Positions 16,717 to 25,067 of a stretch of DNA of 64,000 bases are shown piece by piece. The number at the start of each line of letters is the position of its first letter. The stretch's first letter is position 1. Both the position numbers and the translations under genes were made by a program. The notes beneath the pieces are model-generated. The model worked only from the letters and a program-made list of their open reading frames with translations, was not told the DNA's origin and did no database searches. The stretch is from Microbacterium sp. VKM Ac-2870 (GTDB lineage: Bacteria; Actinomycetota; Actinomycetes; Actinomycetales; Microbacteriaceae), in NCBI RefSeq assembly GCF_015350795.1, contig NZ_JADKSH010000004.1:62001-126000 (forward strand), written 5' to 3'.

Positions 16717-18755
16717 GAGCGGATGTCCTTGATGGTGACGATGTCGTATGCCGACGAGTTCCAATCGATGTCGTCTACGTCGACCGGAGCGGCCCACTCT
16801 CGCAGTTTGATGGGCGTTGACTCGGCAGATCCTTCAACCGTGTCGCCTGCCCTAGCCGGGCCACGTTGATCTCGGAGGTGTGTAGCGCGGGCGCGTTTGT
16901 CGCTGCGCGCCCGCCGCTCAACAGAATCCAAGAACTCCGCCGTCTTCGGAGTCTCGCCGCCGTCGGCGGCCCCGAACCGCTCCACCAGCTTCACAGCGGC
17001 CTCCGCCGCCATCCATGCCGAGCGATCATCGAGCGCCGTGTCCCAGCACTCGATCCAATCCTTAGTTTCGGGATGATGTACCCAGACGGCGTTGAGGTTG
17101 TACGGGTCGTAGCTGATGTCGACCTTGCGGGCACTTCTCGACCCAGGCGAGCCTGTCCCGGTCATCGAGCGTCCCCGGAGATCGGCCAGCAGTGGCGAGT
17201 CGTAGGTACGGTTTTGAAACGCGATGCCTTCGTTGCTGATCACGCGAGGTTTTGTGGGCAGCAGTGCGAAGAAGTCCTCGGCACGGAACGGCAATTGAAC
17301 GCCCGGCCCTACCTCGAACAGCGCCGCATACATCTGGTTTGGAGTCCACTCCCGACCGGGAAACAGCGGCGATCTCAGCCCGCCGTGCTGTGTGTTGAGG
17401 TAGACCGTCGTGATCCACGTCTCGAATGCGAGGCGTACCGAGTCGAGTGTCAGCGTCGGTACGTCGCGCTTGCCGCGGTTGGCGACTGAGTTGCCCGTTG
17501 CGCCCGCCAACCAGGTTGCGAAGTTCGTCGACGTAGTGCCGAAGTTGCGCTCGACGTGCGGTTTCACTGTCGGGGCGTTGGGTGGTGCGAGGACCAGGGT
17601 CATGCCGAATGCGCGGCATGCTGCCTCGAACGTGGCGGAGCGGTAATCTGCACCCCCGTCGATCGTGATCGCGTGCGGGAAGATCCACGGCACGGCCAGC
17701 GAGTCGTCGTCGAGGTATGGGTTCACTCGCTTCATCAACTCAACCGGGAGCGTGGCGGACCCCGAGAGCACAGCCGCCGCTGAACCTGGGATAGCTCGCC
17801 GACCGACAATGGCTCGGGCTAAGAGCAACGCGTGATCGAAGCCGTTCGGAGCGTCTGCGTGGATCGCCCATGCCAGAGGGACCCGGCTTGCCACATCGAA
17901 CAGCACGGTCGCGGTTGGCCGAAACACGTTGCCCTTGTCGTCCCACACCTGGACGTCGAGCTTGGTCGAATCGATCTCGCAAACCGCTCCGAGACGAGAC
18001 GCGTTCCCGGAGAAGAACTCGCGCTCCGGGCTGTTGGCGGCCGTGCGTCGCGTCGTCGCCTTCGCGAAGCTGTATCTGCCGGCGTCCCGTTCGTTGATGT
18101 ACCCCTGCAGCGTTCCGTCCTTGATCTCACAGATCGCGTCGCCCGGATACATCTGCGACAACGTCCGACGAACGAGCAACGCGCAGTGCCGTCGAGTGCT
18201 CGTGGGCATGTCTTTGCGATCGTCGAGTGCGCGGTCGATGACGGCGACCAGTCGGGGGTCGGCCTTCGCAATGGCCAGCCGCTTCTTGCCCTTGCGGTGC
18301 ATCCGGGCATCGATGCCCGCGGTGCCATGAGCCTGGTAGGCGTTCCATAGGTTGTAGAGCGTGCGTCGAGATCGTCCGAGCGACGTGCCCGCGATCTCGG
18401 CGGTCTTGGAGGCGATTCGTTCCTCCTGGCGGGTCGTTGCTGGGTCGTACGCTACTCGTGGCTTCGTGGCGGTCACGTCCATCGGGGTTCCACGGAAGGC
18501 TTCCAAGAGATGCTTCTCCATGTCGAGGACATCGCTCGGCCAGTCGCCTTGGCTGGGTCGCAGCGGTAGATCGGTGTCGCGTCGCGCGGTGCCGGCGTGG
18601 GCGAGCAACTCGGGTACAGAGAGGACTAACCAGTCGTCAGAAGATCCGTCTCGCCGGAGCTTCGCCTCGGTGCCGCGGCGCACGCCTTCCCACACCCAGG
18701 TCTCGCCGTCGATTTCGACGGCATCACCGAGTCGAAGCTTGTGGTCGTCAGGCAT
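16713..18755 (-). CDS. tnsB: TnsB/TniA-like DDE transposase
   Basis: 680 aa. An N-terminal region with helix-turn-helix character (about 105-200, including RRTLYNLWNAYQAHG) is followed by a retroviral-integrase-fold core with the DDE triad: Asp in CEIDSTKLDVQ (about 257), Asp in ITIDGGADY (about 364), Glu in KPHVERNFG (about 400). A Mu-type C-terminal domain follows (QNRTYDSPLL region). TnsB binds the end repeats and cuts and joins the 3' ends. The gene overlaps tnsA by 8 bp. Confidence 0.92.
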   Translation of the reverse strand: MPDDHKLRLGDAVEIDGETWVWEGVRRGTEAKLRRDGSSDDWLVLSVPELLAHAGTARRDTDLPLRPSQGDWPSDVLDMEKHLLEAFRGTPMDVTATKPRVAYDPATTRQEERIASKTAEIAGTSLGRSRRTLYNLWNAYQAHGTAGIDARMHRKGKKRLAIAKADPRLVAVIDRALDDRKDMPTSTRRHCALLVRRTLSQMYPGDAICEIKDGTLQGYINERDAGRYSFAKATTRRTAANSPEREFFSGNASRLGAVCEIDSTKLDVQVWDDKGNVFRPTATVLFDVASRVPLAWAIHADAPNGFDHALLLARAIVGRRAIPGSAAAVLSGSATLPVELMKRVNPYLDDDSLAVPWIFPHAITIDGGADYRSATFEAACRAFGMTLVLAPPNAPTVKPHVERNFGTTSTNFATWLAGATGNSVANRGKRDVPTLTLDSVRLAFETWITTVYLNTQHGGLRSPLFPGREWTPNQMYAALFEVGPGVQLPFRAEDFFALLPTKPRVISNEGIAFQNRTYDSPLLADLRGRSMTGTGSPGSRSARKVDISYDPYNLNAVWVHHPETKDWIECWDTALDDRSAWMAAEAAVKLVERFGAADGGETPKTAEFLDSVERRARSDKRARATHLRDQRGPARAGDTVEGSAESTPIKLREWAAPVDVDDIDWNSSAYDIVTIKDIRS

Positions 18756-19566
18756 GGGTCAACGCTCCTTCCCGGATGCGCTCCGAGGTCGAGTAGACGG
18801 TGTCACTGCTGAAGGTCGAAGCGAGATCAAGGTCGAGGAGCCGTCTCCACGCGAGGTTGTCGACCCAAGCGCAGGCCAGCGGCGGACAGTCCGGCGACAC
18901 GATCCGGCATAGCTCGCCGCGCGTTCGGCCGCCTCGTGCGGCGTCCAAGATCAGAGCCTCCATCCTCGCGGTCGGTCTGCAGCGATCGTGGCGGGACGCA
19001 GAAATGCAGTCGAGGTTTCTCGTCGCGAGCGGGTCATGGCCGGCGAGTACACGGTAGCGCCACCCGAGCGCGGCGCAGACTTTCGCTGTCTCGTCGAACT
19101 GGAGCGTAGCCGCGTCGTCGATGCGGGCGGCCGGCCGAACATCGAGCAGGCCGTAACTGCCATCGATGAACTGAGCCAGCAGGTCGGGGATGTGCCAATG
19201 CCCGGACAGCCGCGAACCGTGTCCGAAAGCGACCGCCATCGGCTGCGCCCAGAGCCGGCTAACCTGCCCGCCGTAGTCCAGCCACAGGACTTCCCAGCGC
19301 TCTGCTTGAGACTCGCACCACACATGACTGCGTGTGCGCTCCCAGAAGTACAGCGCGCCGGTGAAGTAGTGACGGACGCCTTTCGAGGTGCGCACCTGCA
19401 CAGGATCAATCGCAGCCCAGTCCCGTTCGCCGAGCTCTCTGCTGGTAACGCCGTGCTGCTGCTCGAGGCCGGCGCCGTTCTCATTTGCGCGCGGCACCCA
19501 GTGCACTTCGGTGCCCGCAGAGCGGCGCCTGGTCGTGATCTGTTTCGCGATGTCGACCGGTCGCAC
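18748..19566 (-). CDS. tnsA: TnsA-like endonuclease subunit of the transposase
   Basis: 272 aa, GTG start with GGGAGG upstream. Restriction-endonuclease-fold motifs: Glu in ESQAERWEVLW (about 84-94), Asp in HIPDLLAQF, and DVRPAA in the third motif, where Tn7 TnsA has a Lys. The Arg looks like a family variant, but its activity cannot be judged here. TnsA makes the 5' cuts, giving cut-and-paste rather than replicative transposition. First gene of the tns operon, 102 bp from the nearest end repeat, as in Tn7. Confidence 0.82.
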   Translation of the reverse strand: MRPVDIAKQITTRRRSAGTEVHWVPRANENGAGLEQQHGVTSRELGERDWAAIDPVQVRTSKGVRHYFTGALYFWERTRSHVWCESQAERWEVLWLDYGGQVSRLWAQPMAVAFGHGSRLSGHWHIPDLLAQFIDGSYGLLDVRPAARIDDAATLQFDETAKVCAALGWRYRVLAGHDPLATRNLDCISASRHDRCRPTARMEALILDAARGGRTRGELCRIVSPDCPPLACAWVDNLAWRRLLDLDLASTFSSDTVYSTSERIREGALTHA

Positions 19567-19667
19567 CTGGATGCCTCCCTACGGGCTCGCGACGCTGCGT
19601 GCCTGGTGCTGATACTCCCGCTGGGGGAGCGGAGCGGGCGCAGCCGCATCGGCGTTTCGCTGCATCC

Positions 19668-19749
19668 AGTGCAACGACGAACGGGACCAGTGCAACGTAA
19701 AGCCCACAAGTGCAACGAGAACGCGTTCCCGACAGGACGGGCGTTGACA
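19668..19749 (-). repeat. Transposon right end with three TnsB-type sites
   Basis: AGTGCAACG occurs at 19668-19676, 19689-19697 and 19709-19717, spaced 21 and 20 bp, like arrayed TnsB sites of Tn7R. A palindrome GAACGCGTTC (19719-19728) follows. The proposed tip is 19747-19749; read inward on the minus strand it begins TGTCAACGCC, matching the TGT...ACA rule. Exact end and target-site duplication are unproven because the other end is not visible. Confidence 0.65.
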
Positions 19750-19772
19750 CGCGGCATTCTTGGGTTTAACGT
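19744..19772 (+). promoter_or_regulatory. Possible hybrid promoter: -35 in the transposon tip, -10 in the chromosome
   Basis: TTGACA (19744-19749) is a consensus -35 and coincides with the proposed last six bases of the element. TAACGT (19767-19772) follows after 17 bp and could be the -10. Transcription would start at or just before the ATG at 19781, giving a leaderless arsR mRNA. If the element edge lies slightly further left, the promoter is simply native. Confidence 0.5.
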
Positions 19773-19773
19773 A

Positions 19774-19787
19774 CAACCAAATGGTTG
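19774..19787. promoter_or_regulatory. ArsR-type operator overlapping the start codon
   Basis: CAACCA-AA-TGGTTG is a perfect 6+2+6 inverted repeat that contains the ATG of the ArsR gene and lies just after the proposed -10. This is the expected position for autorepression by the ArsR protein. Confidence 0.6.
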
Positions 19788-20152
19788 CACAAACTGAGTT
19801 GAGTGACGATGAGACCGACCGCCTGTTCCACGCGATGGCGGCGGCGACGCGGCGCGACATCCTGCGGCGCACGATCGTCGACGAGCAGTCGGTGTCGGCG
19901 CTCGCCGCCGACTACGACATGTCGTTCGCGGCCGTGCAGAAGCACGTCGCGGTGCTCGAAGCCGCGGGTCTCGTCGTCAAACGCGCCGAGGGACGCGAGC
20001 GGCTGGTGCGTGCGGACCCCCGCATGATCGCCCGCGCCCGGGCGCTCCTCTCCCGCTACGAAGACCTCTGGCGCTCGCGCATCGATCGCCTCGACGCGCT
20101 GCTGGCAGAGCCGGCATCCCCGCACGATCCCCGCCCGACCCAAGGAGAATGA
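19781..20152 (+). CDS. ArsR-family winged-helix regulator
   Basis: 123 aa from the ATG at 19781; a TTG at 19760 is in frame but would lie within the promoter. Winged-helix pattern: RLFHAMAAATRRDILRRTI, then VSALAADYDMSFAAVQKHVAVLEAAGLV (recognition helix), then VKRAEGRERLV (wing). It lacks the metal-binding ELCVCDL motif, as is usual for the class paired with SRPBCC genes. The next gene starts 2 nt after its stop with AAGGAG between, so it likely represses itself and that gene. First gene outside the transposon. Confidence 0.9.
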   Translation: MVAQTELSDDETDRLFHAMAAATRRDILRRTIVDEQSVSALAADYDMSFAAVQKHVAVLEAAGLVVKRAEGRERLVRADPRMIARARALLSRYEDLWRSRIDRLDALLAEPASPHDPRPTQGE

Positions 20153-20153
20153 C

Positions 20154-21116
20154 ATGCCCGTCACCGACATCACGACCGATCCCGAGAACCTCACCATGAC
20201 GCTCGTGGCGGATGCCGCGGCACCCGTCTCCCGTCTCTGGGAGGCCTTCACCGACCCCCGCCAGCTGGAGCGGTTCTGGGGCCCTCCCGGCTGGCCGGCG
20301 ACGTTCACCGCGTTCGACCTGCGCCCCGGTGGGCGCGTGGACTACCGCATGACGAGCCCGAAAGGCGAGCGATCTGCTGGATCGTGGGAGGTGCTGAACG
20401 TCGACGCCGGACGCAGCTTCGAAGTGCTCGACTCGTTCGTCGGCAATGACGGCGAAAAGCTCGAGGGCTTCCCCTCGATGCGGATGGTGTTCTCCTTCGA
20501 GGCGACCGCCGAGGGCTCTCGCCTTACCAACACCACCTACTTCGCCTCGCTCGAGGCGCTGGAGCAGGTCGTCGCGATGGGCGCGATCGAGGGCTCGCGC
20601 CTGGCGATGAACCAGCTCGACGCGGTGCTGCAGGACCTGCGGGACTACGCGCAGGGCAAAGGCACGCGCACCGAGCTGCTCTCCGACCAGCACGTGCGCA
20701 TCACCCGACTCATCGAGGGTTCGCGCGAGCTCGTCTGGCGTGCGCACCACGAACCCGAACTGCTGAAGAAGTGGCTGCTCGGCCCCGACGGCTGGCAGCT
20801 CGTGGCGTGCGAGGTCGGCGACACCTACCGCTACGTCTGGCAGCAGGGTGACGACGAGTCCACGCGTTTCGGCTTCGAGGGCTCGACGGTGCTGAGCGAG
20901 CCGATGTGGCGCGCGGTCACCACCGAACAGATGATCGGGATGCCGGGACCGGCCACCCTCAAAGACCTCCAGCTGTACGAAGAGGACGGCGCAACGCTGC
21001 TGACCCTGCTGATCGAGTACCCGGACAAGGAGACTCGCGACATGATCCTCGCCACGGGCATGACCGACGGTATGGAGGCCTCGTACGCGCGTCTCGAGGC
21101 GGTCGTCGCGGGGTAG
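20154..21116 (+). CDS. Tandem SRPBCC (AHSA1-like) domain protein
   Basis: 320 aa with two START-like lipid- or ligand-binding folds: residues about 10-150 (ending in EQVVAMGAIEGSRLAMNQL) and about 175-320. Both have the AHSA1 entry pattern, such as PVSRLWEAFTDPRQLERFWGPPGWP in the first and SRELVWRAHHEPELLKKWLLGP in the second. Such proteins are usually co-transcribed with an ArsR regulator. They are thought to bind hydrophobic ligands; the ligand here is unknown. Confidence 0.85.
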   Translation: MPVTDITTDPENLTMTLVADAAAPVSRLWEAFTDPRQLERFWGPPGWPATFTAFDLRPGGRVDYRMTSPKGERSAGSWEVLNVDAGRSFEVLDSFVGNDGEKLEGFPSMRMVFSFEATAEGSRLTNTTYFASLEALEQVVAMGAIEGSRLAMNQLDAVLQDLRDYAQGKGTRTELLSDQHVRITRLIEGSRELVWRAHHEPELLKKWLLGPDGWQLVACEVGDTYRYVWQQGDDESTRFGFEGSTVLSEPMWRAVTTEQMIGMPGPATLKDLQLYEEDGATLLTLLIEYPDKETRDMILATGMTDGMEASYARLEAVVAG

Positions 21117-21151
21117 GGCCTGGAGCGAGTCGAAACGCGGCTTCCCGGGGG

Positions 21152-21841
21152 TCACCCCTCGAGCACGAGGCGGTAGCCCATCCCCTGCTCGGTCAGCAGG
21201 TGCTGGGGTCGGGCCGGATCGCGCTCCAGCTTCTTGCGCAGCTGAGACATGTACAGCCGCAGGTAACCCGAATCGGCGACCTGATCGGTGCCCCAGATGT
21301 CCTTGAGCAGCGTCTGGCGGGTCACGAGTGTTCCCGGGTTGCGCGCCAGAAATTCGAGCATGCGCCACTCGGTCGGCGTGAGATGAACCACCTCGCCGTC
21401 GCGGGTCACCCGCGTGGCGGCCAGGTCGACCTCCACCGCTCCGAAACGGACGATCGGCGCGTCGCTCGAGGGTGTCGAGCCGTCGCCGCTGCGGCGGACG
21501 AGCGCCCGCAGCCGCGCGAGCAGCTCGTCGACCTGGAAGGGCTTGGTCACGTAGTCGTCGGCCCCGGCATCCAGCGCCTCGACCTTGTCGGCCGATCCGG
21601 TGCGGCCCGACACGACGAGGATCGGCACGCTCGTCCAGCCGCGGAGAGCATGGATCACCTCGATGCCATCGAGTCGCGGCATCCCCAGGTCGAGCATGAC
21701 GATGTCGGGCCGCTGCTGGGCGGCGAGGGCGATCGCCGCGGCACCGTCGGGGGCGGCCACCACGTCGTAACCGTGCGCGGCCAGGGTGATCCGCAGTGCC
21801 CGAACGAGCTGCGGGTCGTCGTCGGCGACCAGGATCTTCAC
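21152..21841 (-). CDS. kdpE: KdpE response regulator
   Basis: 229 aa from a GTG at 21841, preceded by GGAGGA at the end of kdpD; the upstream extension in the same frame is inside kdpD. Receiver domain with acidic pocket (ADDDPQ), phospho-acceptor Asp51 in MLDLGMP, and Lys in YVTKPF. The C-terminus is an OmpR-type winged helix (HLTPTEWRMLEFLARNPG). It activates kdp transcription when K+ is scarce, after phosphorylation by KdpD. Last gene of the kdp cluster. Confidence 0.95.
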   Translation of the reverse strand: MKILVADDDPQLVRALRITLAAHGYDVVAAPDGAAAIALAAQQRPDIVMLDLGMPRLDGIEVIHALRGWTSVPILVVSGRTGSADKVEALDAGADDYVTKPFQVDELLARLRALVRRSGDGSTPSSDAPIVRFGAVEVDLAATRVTRDGEVVHLTPTEWRMLEFLARNPGTLVTRQTLLKDIWGTDQVADSGYLRLYMSQLRKKLERDPARPQHLLTEQGMGYRLVLEG

Positions 21842-21845
21842 TCTC

Positions 21846-24392
21846 TCATCCTCCCTGCCCGGAGTCGAGAGAGTCGGACGCCGCGGCATCCACCGGCAAA
21901 GAGATGACCATGGTCAGTCCGCCGCCGGGCGTCGTCTCGGGAACGAGCGTGCCGCCCATCCCCTCGGTGAACCCCTTCGACAGGGCCAGGCCCAGCCCGA
22001 GGCCGGTCGTGTTGTCGGTGTCTCCGAGGCGCTGGAACGGCGCGAAGATCTCGTCCTGACGCTCGGCGGCGACGCCCGGTCCGTGGTCTACGATGCGGAG
22101 CTGGGCCGTCTCGCCGAGCCGGCTCGACGAGATGCGCACGCGCGAGCCCTCGGGGGAGTACCGATGCGCGTTGGCAAGCACGTTGACCACCACGCGCTGC
22201 AGCAGCACCGGGTCGGCGCGCACGCTCGGCACGTCGGGGTCGAGGGCGAGTTCGACGGCGCCGGGTCCGAGGCCGAGCTCGTCGATGGCTTCGAGCACCG
22301 CGGCGGTGACGTCGACGGAGGCCAACGAGACGGCCAGCACGCCCGCCTGCACCCGGCTGACATCCAGCAGATCGGTCACCAGGGAGGCGAGCGAGGCGAG
22401 CGACTCGTCGGCCGTCGCAATGAGCTCGTTGCGGTCGTCCGCACTGAGCGACGATCCCGCCGCGCGCAGTCCGCCGACGGCCGCGATCGCCGCGGCGAGG
22501 GGGCGTCGCAGGTCGTGGCTGGCCGCCGACAACAGGGCCGTGCGCACCTGGTCGGTCGCGGCGAGGGCATCGGCGGTGCGGGCCGTCTGGGTGAGATCGC
22601 GGTGCTCGATCGCGGCGGCAAGTTGCGCCGTGATCACGTCGAGCAGTCGCCTCTCGAGGGTGCCGAGGTCGCCGCCGTGCAGTTCCAGGGTGGCGCGTGG
22701 GCCGCCGGTCGCGGCGTCGGTGCCGACGGCGACCGAGACCGCACGGCCGTCGCTCACCGGTTCGCCGTCGGTCGCGATGACCTCGCCGGTCGACCCGTCT
22801 CCGGACAGCAGGCGCACCCCGCTCACGGCGAAGGCTTCGCGGATGCGGCTGATCAGCGCCGGCACGGCACTTTCTCCCCGCAGCACGCTGCCCGAGACGG
22901 TGGCCAGCAACTCCGATTCGGCCGCCGCGCGGCGCGCGCGACGGGTGCGGCGGGCAGCCTGGTCGACGATCCAGCTCACGAGGATCGCGATCACGACGTA
23001 CAACACGAGCGACAGTGCATGAAGGGGTTTGTCGATGCTGACCGTGAAGCGCGGTTGGATGAAGAGGAAGTCGAGGGTGAGTCCCGACAACACGGCGGCG
23101 AAGAGCGCCGGCCAGATGCCGCCGATCAGCGCGACGACGACCACCAGCAACTGATAGGCGAGCACGTCGGACGTGATCGTGTCGTCGTTCGACGTGGAGA
23201 ACAGCAGCCACGACAGCAGCGGGCCGCCGGTGAAGGCGACGATGAGCCCCAGGATGCGGCGACGCCAGCCGAGCGCGCCGCCGGTGAGGCGGGGCAGGTG
23301 CAACACGCCACCGGCCGCCGCGTGGGTGACGATGTGCACGTCGATGTCGCCCGACTCCCGGATGACCGTCGAGCCGATGCCCGGACCGGTGAAGGCCGCG
23401 CTCAGTCGACTGCGACGGCTCGCGCCCAGAACGAGCTGTGTGGCGTTGACCGATCTTGCGAAGTCGACGAGCGTGCGCGGCACGTCTTCGCCGATGACCT
23501 GGTGGTAGCTGCCGCCCAACGACTCGACCAGCGCCCGCTGGGCGGCCAGTGCTCCCGGCGCTGCTGCGCGCAGGCCTTCCTGTGTCGTCACGTGCACGGC
23601 CAGCAGCTCTCCGCCCGCGGCGCGCGCGGCGATGCGGGCGCCGCGGCGCAGCAGAGTGTCGCCTTCAGGACCGCCGGTGAGCGCAACGACCACCCGTTCG
23701 CGGGCCTGCCACGTGCCGGTGATGCCGTGCTCTTCGCGGTAGGTCTTGAGCGCGCTGTCGACCTCGTCGGCCAGCCAGAGCAGGGCGAGTTCGCGCAGGG
23801 CGGTGAGGTTTCCCAGACGGAAGTAGTTCGACAGGGCCGCGTCGATGCGCTCGGCGGGGTACACCGCGCCCGCGGCGAGGCGGTCGCGCAGCGATTGCGG
23901 CGCGAGGTCGACGACCTCGATCTGATCGGCCGAGCGCACCACGGCATCCGGCACTGTCTCGCGCTGCGTGATCCCGGTGATCTGCGCGACCACCCCGCCG
24001 AGGGAGGCGATGTGCTGCACGTTGACGGTCGTGATGACATCGATGCCGGCAGCGAGCAGCTCTTCGACGTCTTGCCAGCGCTTCTCGTTGCGGGAGCCCG
24101 GGGCGTTGGTATGGGCGAACTCGTCGACGAGGGCGATCTCGGGATGCCGCGCGAGGAGCGCGTCGACGTCGAGTTCGTCGAGTTCGACGTCGCGGTGCTG
24201 CATGCGTCGACGGTCGAGGGTCGGCAGTCCCGCGGCCTGGGCGGCGGTCGCGGCGCGCCCATGGGTCTCGACGATGCCCACGACCACGTCAACGCCGTCG
24301 CCCAGCAGGCGGCGCCCTTCGGTGAGCATCTCGTACGTCTTGCCAACGCCCGGCGCGGCCCCGAGCAGTACCCGCAGCCTGCCGCGCTTCAT
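21846..24392 (-). CDS. kdpD: KdpD turgor/K+ sensor histidine kinase
   Basis: 848 aa. N-terminal KdpD domain with Walker A GAAPGVGKT (12-20) and DEFAHTNAPGSRNEKRWQD-type motif, a universal-stress-like domain (about 220-370), four membrane segments (about 385-480), a GAF-like region, then the kinase: H-box SHDLRRP (about 622), N-box NVLANAHRYSP and G-boxes DHGPGV and GLGLGLALS. It senses low K+ and phosphorylates KdpE. 42 bp separate it from kdpC. Confidence 0.96.
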   Translation of the reverse strand: MKRGRLRVLLGAAPGVGKTYEMLTEGRRLLGDGVDVVVGIVETHGRAATAAQAAGLPTLDRRRMQHRDVELDELDVDALLARHPEIALVDEFAHTNAPGSRNEKRWQDVEELLAAGIDVITTVNVQHIASLGGVVAQITGITQRETVPDAVVRSADQIEVVDLAPQSLRDRLAAGAVYPAERIDAALSNYFRLGNLTALRELALLWLADEVDSALKTYREEHGITGTWQARERVVVALTGGPEGDTLLRRGARIAARAAGGELLAVHVTTQEGLRAAAPGALAAQRALVESLGGSYHQVIGEDVPRTLVDFARSVNATQLVLGASRRSRLSAAFTGPGIGSTVIRESGDIDVHIVTHAAAGGVLHLPRLTGGALGWRRRILGLIVAFTGGPLLSWLLFSTSNDDTITSDVLAYQLLVVVVALIGGIWPALFAAVLSGLTLDFLFIQPRFTVSIDKPLHALSLVLYVVIAILVSWIVDQAARRTRRARRAAAESELLATVSGSVLRGESAVPALISRIREAFAVSGVRLLSGDGSTGEVIATDGEPVSDGRAVSVAVGTDAATGGPRATLELHGGDLGTLERRLLDVITAQLAAAIEHRDLTQTARTADALAATDQVRTALLSAASHDLRRPLAAAIAAVGGLRAAGSSLSADDRNELIATADESLASLASLVTDLLDVSRVQAGVLAVSLASVDVTAAVLEAIDELGLGPGAVELALDPDVPSVRADPVLLQRVVVNVLANAHRYSPEGSRVRISSSRLGETAQLRIVDHGPGVAAERQDEIFAPFQRLGDTDNTTGLGLGLALSKGFTEGMGGTLVPETTPGGGLTMVISLPVDAAASDSLDSGQGG

Positions 24393-24434
24393 GCGTTCAC
24401 CTTAGTTCTCGCTGCCCACCCCAGTCACCGCGGG

Positions 24435-25043
24435 TCACCGCTGGGCGGCGTCGAGCGCGATGTTCAGCTCCAGCACGTTCACCCGCGGCTCGCCCAGGAA
24501 CCCGAGGTCGCGGCCGGTGGTGTGCTCGGCGACGATCGCCGAGACGACGGCGGGGTCGAGCCCGCGGGCCGCGGCCACGCGGGCGACCTGCAGCTGGGCG
24601 TACGCGGGCGAGATGTGCGGGTCGAGCCCCGATCCGGATGCCGTGACGGCGTCGGCCGGGATGTCACTCGTCGCTGCGTCGTCCGCCACGGCGACGGCAG
24701 CCTGGCGCTGCCCGATCGAGGCGATGAGGTCGGCGTTCTCGGGCCCGAGGTTCGAGCCGCTCGACGCGGTGCCGTCGTAGCCGGTGCCCGCGGCGGACGG
24801 ACGCGACTGGAAGTACTGCGGCAGGGCCGCGCCGTCGGCATCCGTGAAGGACTGCCCGATCAGGGCGCTGCCGACGACCTGGCCGTCGGCACTGCGCAGC
24901 AACGATCCGTTGGCCGACCCGGGCAGCACGAGCTGGCCGAGTCCGGTGATCACCGCGGTGTAGCCGAGGCCGAGCACGACCGTGGCGAGCAGCATGGTGC
25001 GCGCGGCGACGCCGAGATGACGGAGGGAGGTGCGGGTGGACAT
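24435..25043 (-). CDS. kdpC: KdpC subunit of the K+-transporting ATPase
   Basis: 202 aa, one N-terminal membrane helix (about 12-34) and an extracytoplasmic domain with the family signatures SALIGQSF, YFQSRPSAAGTGYDGTASSG-type segment, ASGSGLDPHISPAYAQLQVARVA, and terminal LNVLELNIAL. It stabilises the KdpFABC complex and assists ATP use by KdpB. Located 24 bp after kdpB. Confidence 0.96.
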   Translation of the reverse strand: MSTRTSLRHLGVAARTMLLATVVLGLGYTAVITGLGQLVLPGSANGSLLRSADGQVVGSALIGQSFTDADGAALPQYFQSRPSAAGTGYDGTASSGSNLGPENADLIASIGQRQAAVAVADDAATSDIPADAVTASGSGLDPHISPAYAQLQVARVAAARGLDPAVVSAIVAEHTTGRDLGFLGEPRVNVLELNIALDAAQR

Positions 25044-25067
25044 GACGATGCCTTTCAGGAGCCCGGC

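Larger units (their letters stand above)
1..19749. mobile_element. Tn7-like transposon, right part, with defence cargo (left end outside window)
   Basis: Seen: a tnsA-tnsB-tnsC-tniQ operon reads leftward from a right end carrying three AGTGCAACG repeats, and the outermost bases read ACA, as Tn7-family ends do. As in Tn7, the tnsA gene lies next to the right end and the operon reads into the element. The chromosomal word GGATGCC/GGCATCC is rare left of about 19,750 and common to the right, which supports a boundary there. Inferred: the Druantia-like genes and small genes at 1-13,929 are cargo. No matching left end was found in the window, so it should lie upstream; the true left limit is unknown. 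Confidence 0.6.

Noticed and set aside
1..19749. CRISPR-associated transposon (CAST)
   Set aside because: tnsABC-tniQ is present, but no cas gene or repeat-spacer array was seen.
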